A stretch of DNA of 58,755 nucleotides from Anaerolineales bacterium (GTDB taxonomy: Bacteria > Chloroflexota > Anaerolineae > Anaerolineales > UBA11858). Positions 1-7,301 of this stretch are shown in pieces. Within the stretch, counting starts at the first letter, position 1; each line of letters starts with the position of its first letter. The position numbers and the translations under genes are program-made. The DNA lies in NCBI GenBank assembly GCA_028278545.1, contig JANQED010000008.1, positions 1 to 58,755 of the forward strand, written 5' to 3'. The notes under the pieces are model-generated. The model ran no database searches. It saw only the letters and a program-made list of their open reading frames with translations, and was not told the origin of the DNA.

Positions 1-1088
1 GCGCGCACTTCATCGCGGTCGTTGAACATCGCCATGATGTCTCCAGCCACCAGGTAGGGCTTGCCATAGGCTTCATCGATCCCAGGCAGGTAGAAGAAGC
101 CGTAGTCCACGCCAGCTGCCACGCCCTCAGGGAAGAAGCTGGTGATGAAGTTGCCCTGCTTGTGCAACCAGCACTTGGGCGGATCCTCGAACATCGGCGT
201 CGGGGCATCTCCGAAGAAGGTCGTCACGATGGCTTCTGTGCCGCCATAGACGTACTCCTCGCTCCACAGGTCGCTCAACACACTCAAGGCGTTCTTGACC
301 TCTGGTGAACTGAAGGGCAGTTCTCCCGTCACCCACTTGTCGTAGTTCTCCAGGCTGGTCGTGCGCAGCATCACTTCTTCCATCCAGTCTGTGGCTGGCC
401 AGCCTGTGGCCGCACCACTCTCGATGCCCACACACCAGGGCTTGTCCCCGTCGGCCACAATCTGGTCTGACAGGGCCACCATCTCATCCCAGGTCGTCGG
501 GATGCTGTAGCCAGCTGCCTCGAACTCTTCCTGGGGGTACCACACCTGGCTCTTGGCGTTGAAGCGGTGCCACACACCAGCGATGATCGGCCCATCAGGG
601 CCTGCCATCGTGGCCATGTCCCACCAACTCTGGTTGTAGTTGGCGAAGCTGGCCTCCGGCAGGAAGCTGCTCACATCCACCACCTCGCCCTGCGCCACAA
701 AGGTCGCCAGCAGGCCAGGTTGGGGGAAGTCCACGATGTCCGGGGGATCGCCCGCTTCCACGCGGATGCCGATCGAGGCCTCGAACTCCTTCGAGCCTTC
801 GTACTGGATGTCGATGCCGGTGGCTTCTTCGAAGGCTGCCACCGAGTTGTCGAACTTGACCGCATCTTCATCGGTGAAGGGGCCTGTCATGGTCACCACG
901 GTGCCAGCGAACTCACCAGCCATGGCCCGATCATAGTACGTGCCTGCCATCTCCTCTTTGGCCATTTCCTCTTCGGCGGGGGCAACCTCCTCAGGGGCTT
1001 CTTCGGCGGGTGCTGGCTGGCAGGCCGAAAGCACTATTGGGACTACCAGGATGAGCAGCATCGCAAAGTATAGTAATCGTTTAGACAT
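1..1088 (-). CDS. Sugar ABC transporter substrate-binding lipoprotein, 3' end cut by window
   Basis: Extracytoplasmic solute-binding protein that would capture a sugar, probably an alpha-glucoside or oligosaccharide, and pass it to ABC permeases. The ATG lies at 1086-1088 behind a clear AAGGAG ribosome site. The first 20 residues form a lipoprotein signal ending in the lipobox LSAC, followed by a Pro/Ala/Glu-rich linker. About 360 residues are visible; the C-terminus lies beyond base 1. Motifs typical of the MalE/AglE-like cluster include TMTGPFTDED, AGDPPDIVDFPQPG, GVWHRFNAKSQVWY and PTTWDEM. Permease genes are expected just left of the window. It lies 135 bases downstream of the last gene of the CoA operon on the same strand and probably has its own transcript, because a palindrome sits just before its ribosome site. 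The family is well supported; the exact sugar is inferred. Confidence 0.9.
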   Translation of the reverse strand, partial: MSKRLLYFAMLLILVVPIVLSACQPAPAEEAPEEVAPAEEEMAKEEMAGTYYDRAMAGEFAGTVVTMTGPFTDEDAVKFDNSVAAFEEATGIDIQYEGSKEFEASIGIRVEAGDPPDIVDFPQPGLLATFVAQGEVVDVSSFLPEASFANYNQSWWDMATMAGPDGPIIAGVWHRFNAKSQVWYPQEEFEAAGYSIPTTWDEMVALSDQIVADGDKPWCVGIESGAATGWPATDWMEEVMLRTTSLENYDKWVTGELPFSSPEVKNALSVLSDLWSEEYVYGGTEAIVTTFFGDAPTPMFEDPPKCWLHKQGNFITSFFPEGVAAGVDYGFFYLPGIDEAYGKPYLVAGDIMAMFNDRDEVR

Positions 1089-1101
1089 ATTTCTTCTCTC
1101 C

Positions 1102-1113
1102 TTGATCGATCAA
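1102..1113. promoter_or_regulatory. 12-bp perfect palindrome before the sugar-binding protein gene
   Basis: TTGATCGATCAA is a perfect palindrome 14 bases upstream of the ATG at 1088 and runs into the ribosome-binding region. LacI-family sugar regulators bind palindromes with a central CG, so an operator is possible. No regulator gene is visible nearby, and a chance palindrome of this length cannot be excluded. Confidence 0.3.
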
Positions 1114-1223
1114 TTGAGATTCTGAAGAATGGTTGAAACTTCGTGTTCGTCCTTGGTTTACTTCTTTTACTCTTTTGCCAGGCACCACCTCCTTCTCGGA
1201 TGACTACTGATAAAAGCCAGTAA

Positions 1224-2282
1224 TTACTTATTGATGTGAGAATGGAAAGCTTTGTTGAACTCTTCTGGCTTTTCAATAAACGGTACGTGACCGGTATTTT
1301 CAATAACGACTTCTGTGTACGTGCCGCCCGCTGCGGCGTATTTTTCGAGGATATTGCGGGTCTGGCCGATCATTGGTTGCGGCGGATACTGCTCTTCGCC
1401 CGGCCAACCGGGCAATAATCCCATCTGGCCGAGAAACCCTGGGTCTGAAGCGGCTGTATCAGAAACGACCAGATCGTGGCTGCCGCGCACCCATAGGATT
1501 CTTGGTTTGGGGTCAGTTTGGACAATCTTGTTGACATCACTGGCATATTTTGGCGATGTGGCGTTGGTCGCACCCCATTTGCCGGGAGCCATATGCGGCC
1601 AGTTGGCTGATTGCTCTGCGTCCCCAGGGATATCCTGTTCTCCAAGGTGAGTTGCATTCATCGCCATGACCAGTTCATCTTCACGCTCAGCGATGAATGG
1701 AGGCTTGACCAGCAGCGTTCGCAATGCCGACCGGGGAGAAAAATCGCTCTCGGTGGACATATCGCCATCTTTCAGGCGTTGGATGAGCTCAGGATTGGAG
1801 AGGCCGCCGCCAGACCCGGCGAAATCTGGAGTGGCGGGGGTGCCATCGGCATCGCGCGTGGCTCCAAACCCAAACGGGGACCCCGGATTCGCCAAAGTCG
1901 CTGTCAGAAATCGCTCCGGAGCAACCACCAACAGCCGCCACACTACCATCCCGCCGAGAGAGTTCCCCACGATGTGCGCTTTTTCGTACCCCAGGTGATC
2001 GAGGAGCGCCAGGGCGTCGTCAGCGAAATCTCCCATCCCGCGCGTCGCATCGACTTTGGCGTCGGAATCGGCTTCGCCAAAACCGCGCTGGTCTGGGGCG
2101 ATACCGCGATAACCTTCGGGCAAACTCACCAGGATATCTTCCCACCACGTAGCTGAAGAGACATTGCCATGCAGCAAAAGCACTGGAATGCCATCATCGG
2201 GCCCAGAGAACAGCACGCGGGTGGTTAGGCGGTTTGTTGAAACGGTTTTTGGGGTTATTCCTTCAAGCGTTGGGATGGGCAT
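1224..2282 (-). CDS. Alpha/beta-fold hydrolase, 352 aa
   Basis: Serine hydrolase of the alpha/beta fold, acting on an ester, lactone or C-C bond of an unknown substrate, predicted cytoplasmic (no signal peptide). The oxyanion motif is LLLHGN near residue 38. The nucleophile elbow is GNSLGG with Ser108. The acid is probably in RGSHDLVV near 268 and the His in NTGHVPFIEKP near 333. The cap region, residues 125-230, is longer than in small esterases. The ATG at 2280-2282 has AAAGGTGA upstream. It lies 18 bases after the acyl-CoA ligase gene and is probably the last gene of the operon. Three hydrolases of this fold occur in the operon, which suggests several hydrolytic steps or substrate variants. 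Confidence 0.85.
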   Translation of the reverse strand: MPIPTLEGITPKTVSTNRLTTRVLFSGPDDGIPVLLLHGNVSSATWWEDILVSLPEGYRGIAPDQRGFGEADSDAKVDATRGMGDFADDALALLDHLGYEKAHIVGNSLGGMVVWRLLVVAPERFLTATLANPGSPFGFGATRDADGTPATPDFAGSGGGLSNPELIQRLKDGDMSTESDFSPRSALRTLLVKPPFIAEREDELVMAMNATHLGEQDIPGDAEQSANWPHMAPGKWGATNATSPKYASDVNKIVQTDPKPRILWVRGSHDLVVSDTAASDPGFLGQMGLLPGWPGEEQYPPQPMIGQTRNILEKYAAAGGTYTEVVIENTGHVPFIEKPEEFNKAFHSHINK

Positions 2283-2300
2283 TTTGTCACCTTTAGGCGG

Positions 2301-3839
2301 TTAGGTTGTTGGTTGTAAGTAATTCTCTCGCAATTTCGCCTTCTCAACCTTGCCGTAGGCCGTGTAGGGTAGATTTTCGGCGAAAATCACTTCTTTGGGG
2401 ACTTTATACTTTGCCAGGCTTTGGAGGGCAAAACTATTTAGTTCCTCTACTGTGGCTTGTCGTCCTTCTTCGAGGGTCAGGATCATTAAGCCGATCTCCC
2501 CCCATTTTTCATGCGCTTTACCGATCAAGGCGGCGTCTTTGATCGCAGGGTGTTTCTTGTAAACCGCCTCCACTTCTGCTGCATAGATATTTTCACCGCC
2601 GCTTTTGATCATATCTTTGTAACGCCCGTCGATATAGTAGAAGCCATCTTCATCCATGTGGGCCATATCGCCAGTGTGGAACCAGCCGTCTTTGATGGAT
2701 TCGACAGTAGCTTCAGGGTTGCGCCAATAGCCCGTACAGACATGCGGCCCCCAGATCAGCAATTCGCCCGATTCCCCAACAGGGGGTTCCTCTCCGAAAA
2801 CAGGGTCAACAATACGCATTTTGCTGTGGAAGATGGGCTTGCCCACTGATCCTGTTTTGGGGACCGAATCCTCGTCGGTCATGCTGAAGCAGTTGGGGCC
2901 AACTTCGGTCAGGCCGTAGCCTTGGCGGAAGATGATCCCTTTTTGCTTGCGCCAGGCGTTGATCAATTTGGGTGGGCAGGGCGCGCCTCCGCTGATGAAA
3001 AAGCGTACGCTGCTAAAATCGGCTTCCTCGAAATATTCTGAATCCATCCACATCTGGAAAAGGGTCGGTACACCGAGGATCACGGTGCAACCTTCTTCGA
3101 GAATCCATTTCAACGAGGCCACTCGGTCGAAATCGCGCGCTAGGACGATGCGCCCGCCCAGGTAGAGCAGGGGCGTCAGGAAGGCAAAAAGCCCTCCGGC
3201 GTGGAAGAGCGGTGTGTACACAGGCGAGACATCCGTTTCGGTCAGCCCCCAACTGATTACGGTATTGATGCAGTTAAACAGGATTTGGCGGTGGGGGATC
3301 ACCGCGCCTTTTGGGTAGCCTGTAGTCCCCGAGGTGTATAGTATGCAGTAGGGGCTTTCGCTATCTAGAGTGGGACGTTCTGGTTCAGCCGACGAAGCAC
3401 CTTCGAGGTGTTCTTCGAGGCGGATTCCCCTTTCAAGTTCAGCACCACGCGCGGTTACCGTATGCTCAACCTGAATATCCGCTTGCATTTCCTTGAGAAT
3501 GGGTACAAAGTCCGGTTCGCAGATCAACACCTTAGGTTCCAGGTCGTTGACCATATAGGCCACTTCAGTTGCTGTAAGACGCCAGTTGAAGGGGGCGAAG
3601 ATCGCCCCGATTTTGGGGAGTCCATAGAACAAATCAACATAGGTGATGCTGTTTTTAGCCAGGATCGAGACCCGGTCACCTTTCCCCACACCAAGTTCGT
3701 TATGCATGAAGTTCGCCAGACGGTTGGCACGCTTGTTCAGCTGCGCATAAGTAAACCGGCGACCTGTCTCCAGCTCCACAAGGGCAATCCGGTCTGGAGT
3801 TAAATCAGCCCGCTTACTCATCAGATCAGCTGCATGCAT
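2301..3839 (-). CDS. AMP-forming acyl-CoA ligase, 512 aa
   Basis: ANL-superfamily ligase that activates a carboxylic acid to its CoA thioester through an acyl-adenylate. The phosphate-binding loop YTSGTTGYPKG, the YGLTEVGP motif, the hinge region KSGGENIYAAEVE and the C-terminal catalytic lysine in AYGKVEKAKL are all present, so it should be active. The length is normal. I chose the ATG at 3837-3839 with GGAG eight bases upstream over a TTG eight codons earlier; the intervening residues (RRQWRPR) look untranslated. It follows a hydrolase gene after 125 bases and precedes another hydrolase by 18. It is a paralogue, not a copy, of the ligase at 7302-8852, so two different acids or two steps of one route are probably activated. 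The substrate cannot be read from the sequence. Confidence 0.9.
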   Translation of the reverse strand: MHAADLMSKRADLTPDRIALVELETGRRFTYAQLNKRANRLANFMHNELGVGKGDRVSILAKNSITYVDLFYGLPKIGAIFAPFNWRLTATEVAYMVNDLEPKVLICEPDFVPILKEMQADIQVEHTVTARGAELERGIRLEEHLEGASSAEPERPTLDSESPYCILYTSGTTGYPKGAVIPHRQILFNCINTVISWGLTETDVSPVYTPLFHAGGLFAFLTPLLYLGGRIVLARDFDRVASLKWILEEGCTVILGVPTLFQMWMDSEYFEEADFSSVRFFISGGAPCPPKLINAWRKQKGIIFRQGYGLTEVGPNCFSMTDEDSVPKTGSVGKPIFHSKMRIVDPVFGEEPPVGESGELLIWGPHVCTGYWRNPEATVESIKDGWFHTGDMAHMDEDGFYYIDGRYKDMIKSGGENIYAAEVEAVYKKHPAIKDAALIGKAHEKWGEIGLMILTLEEGRQATVEELNSFALQSLAKYKVPKEVIFAENLPYTAYGKVEKAKLRENYLQPTT

Positions 3840-3964
3840 ACGAGGTCTCCACTGTCTCCTCAATATACTCGGTCACGTACGACGCGAGCTTCTTTTCTGC
3901 CAATGACGCTATCCCCGGCAATAACGTTTATCCTAGCACAATCTGGTTGCTGGTCGGTTACAGA

Positions 3965-4762
3965 TTAGGCCAACTTTGTCAAGAATCCCAGGATAATGGA
4001 GTTGAACTCTTGAGGGCGTTCCCAGCAGGTGGCATGCCCGGCACCCTTGATGACATGCAACTCGGCGTGAGGGATGGTTTTTTGGAGTATTTTGGCGTAG
4101 GGCAGGCCTTTGATCAGATCCAATTCGCCAACTATGATGCAGGTTGGCACTTGAATCTCGCTAAGCCGGTCAGTGAAATCGACTTCAAAGAAAGTTTCGC
4201 ATAGATTGACCACCGCCGGGAAGTCCAGCAGCTTATAGCGCTCTTCAGCATCTTCCAGGGTGGTGGCGTTCGCTGCGATCCAGGCTGGAGAGAAATTCCA
4301 GGGCACGGTGGCGTGGAAGAAACCCAGCGGATCCTGCGCCTTGAGCGCGTCCACCCAGCTTTCGATCACCAGGCGCAGTTCTGGGCCCACCTCGCTGACC
4401 GTGTCGATCAGGATCAGACTACGTGTTTTGGCGGGATACTTCAGCACGAAGGCTTGGGCGACCTCTCCACCATAAGAGATGCCCGCAATGTGCGCATAGT
4501 CAATTCCCAGCTCCTCTAACAAGGCCGCCAAATCGTCCGCATGAAGCTCCATCGAGTAGGGGGCTGCCGGGTGGTCAGACTGCCCCTGGCCGCGGCAGTC
4601 GTACTGCAACACACGATAATGCTTGGATAACGTTTCGGTCTGGAAAACCCAACTTGTGGCGGCATTCATAATCAGCCCATTATTGAGCACCAGCACCGGG
4701 GCTTCCTCTGGCCCGTGGAGCTCATAATACAGGTTTACACTGTTGACCTTGGCTTTTGGCAT
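3965..4762 (-). CDS. Alpha/beta-fold hydrolase, 265 aa
   Basis: Compact alpha/beta hydrolase with nucleophile elbow GISYGG (Ser96), a probable acid in VGELDLIKG and His in KGAGHATCWERP. The usual HGxx oxyanion motif is replaced by LVLNNGLIMN. A related replacement (FLNGLAML) occurs in the hydrolase at 8955-9833, so these two form a subgroup apart from the hydrolase at 1224-2282. No signal peptide is seen. The ATG is at 4760-4762, and the gene lies 67 bases downstream of the MaoC-like gene. Family members include meta-cleavage-product hydrolases, lactonases and esterases. I infer a hydrolytic step on an operon intermediate, but the bond cleaved is unknown. Confidence 0.85.
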   Translation of the reverse strand: MPKAKVNSVNLYYELHGPEEAPVLVLNNGLIMNAATSWVFQTETLSKHYRVLQYDCRGQGQSDHPAAPYSMELHADDLAALLEELGIDYAHIAGISYGGEVAQAFVLKYPAKTRSLILIDTVSEVGPELRLVIESWVDALKAQDPLGFFHATVPWNFSPAWIAANATTLEDAEERYKLLDFPAVVNLCETFFEVDFTDRLSEIQVPTCIIVGELDLIKGLPYAKILQKTIPHAELHVIKGAGHATCWERPQEFNSIILGFLTKLA

Positions 4763-4829
4763 ATCTGTTCCTCAATTCCCTTATATGTTTGGGACATCTC
4801 AACCAATATTGATTCCGCACTCTTTCAGA

Positions 4830-5315
4830 TTAGCTTGCGACTAAATCGCTCACCCATACCAGGGCTTCGCCATCGACGGCGATCTTACCGCTTTGATTGG
4901 TCAATGTCGTGCGCAGATTGACCAAATCCTTCTCTGGGCGTAAGCGGATGATCTCAACCGTTGTTGTGATCTCTTCACCTGGACAGATGGGCGCGAGGAA
5001 AAGATATTTCTGCTTGAGCCAGTTGGTGCCGCGTCCGGGCAGTTTTGTGCCGAGGATGTCGGATACGGTCCCACCAAGCAGTCCATTGGGAACAAGCGTG
5101 TCCTTATATCCAAGCGATTGCGCATAGGCATTGTCCTCTACCAATTTATCCTTTACCAAAACCAAATCACAAAACTCCAACACCTCACTTTGGCGAAAAA
5201 CCCTTATTTGAGATGTCTTCTGGCCGCTTTCCAGTCCACGATATTGACGGACTTCGCTTTGGTGTGTGGGTGGGGTGTAGTGATGCTGTTTGTAATCGTA
5301 CTTTGTGCTGGGCAA
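4830..5315 (-). CDS. MaoC-like hotdog protein lacking the hydratase catalytic residues, 161 aa
   Basis: Single hotdog-fold protein of the MaoC / (R)-specific enoyl-CoA hydratase family. The second half is very typical (VPNGLLGG, ILGTKLPGRGTNWLKQ, RLRPEKDLVNLRTT). The catalytic stretch, normally D-x-N-P-x-H, aligns without gaps to residues 54-59 and reads VKDKLV, so Asp, Asn and His are Val54, Asp56 and Val59. The protein should not hydrate by the usual mechanism. It may be the silent partner of a heterodimeric hydratase, or it may be decaying. There is no ATG or early GTG. The only early start is TTG at 5315, just after an in-frame TGA, with GAGAGG upstream. It directly follows the MaoC pseudogene. 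Confidence 0.75.
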   Translation of the reverse strand: MPSTKYDYKQHHYTPPTHQSEVRQYRGLESGQKTSQIRVFRQSEVLEFCDLVLVKDKLVEDNAYAQSLGYKDTLVPNGLLGGTVSDILGTKLPGRGTNWLKQKYLFLAPICPGEEITTTVEIIRLRPEKDLVNLRTTLTNQSGKIAVDGEALVWVSDLVAS

Positions 5316-5572
5316 TCACGCCTCTCAGCTATCTCCGGGGCGGGAAAGGCCGTGACTTCTAATTGAACGCTGATCTCCTGGCCAGCGAACGTTGGATTGG
5401 GAAACATCAATTCCTAAACGACCTGACTGCTGCCCGGGCCGGGCAGCAGTTTTCCCCCAGGCAACGCTCGATGATACTGTAGATCTGCATGCCGTGGGCT
5501 ACCGTCTTGCCAAACTTGGTGCGCGCCGAAAACTTCGGGTCAACGTTGGACGAATTTATCTTCGATTGTCAT
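5260..5572 (-). pseudogene. Broken MaoC-family enoyl-CoA hydratase gene
   Basis: Pieces of a second MaoC gene lie in different reading phases between the DUF35 gene and the surviving MaoC-like gene. From ATG 5572 the first ten codons read MTIEDKFVQR, a typical MaoC start, followed by TGA. Another phase then gives NVDPKFSARTKFGKTVAHGM and IYSIIERCLGE, including the family signature AHGM. A third phase gives LLPGPGSSQVV, a TAG stop, then FPNPTFAGQEISVQLEV and PAPEIAE. The last part (GVIAQHKVRLQ) lies in yet another phase. The piece carrying the catalytic D-x-N-P-x-H is missing, apparently through a deletion at a short CAACG homology. At least three frame changes and one stop make one sequencing error an insufficient explanation. 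Confidence 0.8.
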
Positions 5573-5578
5573 CGGCAG

Positions 5579-5995
5579 TCATTCTGCACGAAACGCCAGG
5601 AAAGTCTTCTTGGCTTCGTCCTCTCCCCGTTCTACGTACTCAGCTTTCACCGGTGTGCCGATCATAATTTCCTCGGGCTTATTGGCATCCAGACCCAGGA
5701 TTTGGGCGCTGATGGACAAGCCATTCTCAAGACGTACAACGCCGGAGATATAAGGGTTGTCGCGTCCGTAGCCAGCCTCGATCATGGCGGTTGGAGCGAT
5801 GTGGATGGTCGTAAAAGCGATTAATTCACCTCTTTCAGGCAGTTCGACCCAATTCATATCATCGCCGAAACATTTGGGGCACATCGGGCGTGGCGGCAAA
5901 TAGAGTGTATCGCAGGCCTCGCAATGCGCGCCCATCAATTTGTACTCAGCGAGATACTGGTGGAAGGCAGTGTTGCTGAAATCGTTGTCCGCCAT
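5579..5995 (-). CDS. DUF35 zinc-ribbon/OB-fold protein, 138 aa
   Basis: Small acyl-CoA-binding partner of thiolases. The N-terminal helix is followed by a rubredoxin-like zinc ribbon with Cys25-x2-Cys28 and Cys39-x2-Cys42, then an OB fold from about residue 50 to 138. In archaeal HMG-CoA synthesis and in actinobacterial steroid degradation (the C-terminal part of ChsH2), such proteins bind tightly to a thiolase-fold enzyme and help hold the CoA moiety. The ATG at 5993-5995 is two bases after the thiolase stop, with GAGGAG inside the thiolase end, so the two are translationally coupled and very probably form a complex. The family assignment is firm; the substrate is unknown. Confidence 0.92.
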   Translation of the reverse strand: MADNDFSNTAFHQYLAEYKLMGAHCEACDTLYLPPRPMCPKCFGDDMNWVELPERGELIAFTTIHIAPTAMIEAGYGRDNPYISGVVRLENGLSISAQILGLDANKPEEIMIGTPVKAEYVERGEDEAKKTFLAFRAE

Positions 5996-5997
5996 GA

Positions 5998-7260
5998 TTA
6001 TCTCCTCTCGTAGATGTGAACGACGCAGGTTTGACCGGTGCCCCCAACATTGTGAGTCAACCCCAGGGTGGGACTTCCGGGAACCTGGCGCTCTCCAGCC
6101 TGACCTCGAAGTTGCTTCCAGATTTCCACGGCCTGCCCTATGCCCGAGGCGCCAACGGGGTGGCCTTTGGATTTGAGACCTCCCGATGTATTGATGGGCT
6201 TCGAGCCCAGGCGGGCTGTTCCTCCAGATTCAGCAGCTTGATAACCCTCACCCGGGGCGAAGAAACTAAGATCTTCTGTGGCAATCACCTCCGCGATGGT
6301 GAAACAGTCGTGCACTTCTGCGACCTGGATATCTGCCGGGGTCACCCCAGCCATCCCGTAGGCCTCTTTCCCGGCGAGTTGGGCGGCTCTCAACCCGGTC
6401 ACATCGTCCCGGTCGTGCAGTGCCACATCGCTGGCCTGGCCTGAACCGACAATATACAGCGGGGTATCGCTGAACTGCGTAGCTAGCTCCTCGCTGACCA
6501 ACAGCAGGGCCGCGGCCCCATCAGAGATGGGCGAGCAGTCGAACAGGCGCATCGGCCAGGCGATAACCGGATTGGCGCGGTCATCGTGCAGGAATTCCAA
6601 TTCGTCTTCCCAGGTGGGAACAGGGTAGCCCCTGGCTTCTGCTTTGGCAATCTTTCCATCCATGACCTTGCGGATTGTGGTGCCAAACTGGGCCTTCTCG
6701 TTGAGCGCCCCATTGGTGTGATTTTTCATGCCGACCTTCATGAAGGTTTCAGGAGTAGCCCCAAATTTGTGCATATAGGTTGTCGCCATGGCCGCGTAGA
6801 AGCCGGGGAAGGTGAAACCTGCCGGGATCTCGTACAGCATATCGCTGGCGGTCGCCAAGGTATCTGTGACCTGGGAGGTGGGCAGATCGGTCATCTTCTC
6901 GATGCCGCCTACCAGCACGATATCATACAGCCCAGAGGCGATGGCGATGATGCCCTGTCTGATAGCAACCCCGCTGCTGGCGCAGGCGTCTTCGATGCGT
7001 GTGGCTGGGCGTGGGGCCAGGCCAGTCCAATCGGCCATGAATGGGGCCGTATGCCCTTGCCCTTCGAACAGGTCGCTGCTGTAATTGCCAATGTACAGGG
7101 CCTCGATGTCGTTGGGATCGAAGCCTTTGTCGACCGAGGCGCGCATGTCTTGGAAGGCCTGGACGAAAAGATCCCGGGTCGAGAGTCCGGGGAATGCCCC
7201 GAACTTGCTCATCCCCGCGCCGACCACAGCCACACCTCGGTTGAGTCTTTTGCCGGTCAT
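5998..7260 (-). CDS. SCP2-type thiolase / acyl-CoA aldolase-like, 420 aa
   Basis: Thiolase-superfamily enzyme. The nucleophile is Cys93 in EDACASSG. His317 lies in EVHDCF and His367 in the SKGHPVGASG loop. The second thiolase cysteine position is Asn404 in HNVGGTG, as in SCP2-type and DUF35-dependent members and unlike classical acetyl-CoA acetyltransferases. This group includes archaeal acetoacetyl-CoA thiolases and steroid side-chain aldolases such as Ltp2, so either Claisen condensation/thiolysis or retro-aldol cleavage is possible. The neighbouring DUF35 gene is its expected partner. The length is normal and the ATG is at 7258-7260. I would not call it an acetyl-CoA acetyltransferase on this evidence. 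Confidence 0.88.
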   Translation of the reverse strand: MTGKRLNRGVAVVGAGMSKFGAFPGLSTRDLFVQAFQDMRASVDKGFDPNDIEALYIGNYSSDLFEGQGHTAPFMADWTGLAPRPATRIEDACASSGVAIRQGIIAIASGLYDIVLVGGIEKMTDLPTSQVTDTLATASDMLYEIPAGFTFPGFYAAMATTYMHKFGATPETFMKVGMKNHTNGALNEKAQFGTTIRKVMDGKIAKAEARGYPVPTWEDELEFLHDDRANPVIAWPMRLFDCSPISDGAAALLLVSEELATQFSDTPLYIVGSGQASDVALHDRDDVTGLRAAQLAGKEAYGMAGVTPADIQVAEVHDCFTIAEVIATEDLSFFAPGEGYQAAESGGTARLGSKPINTSGGLKSKGHPVGASGIGQAVEIWKQLRGQAGERQVPGSPTLGLTHNVGGTGQTCVVHIYERR

Positions 7261-7301
7261 AGTGTGCTCCTTGATGGTTCGATGGTTTGTTGGTGATCAG
7301 G

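Noticed and set aside
1181..1197. A strong minus-strand GAAGGAGGTGG ribosome-site-like sequence upstream of the sugar-binding protein gene.
   Set aside because: No start codon lies at a suitable distance; the GTG that follows is only about one base away, and the 34-codon frame has no sign of a real peptide.
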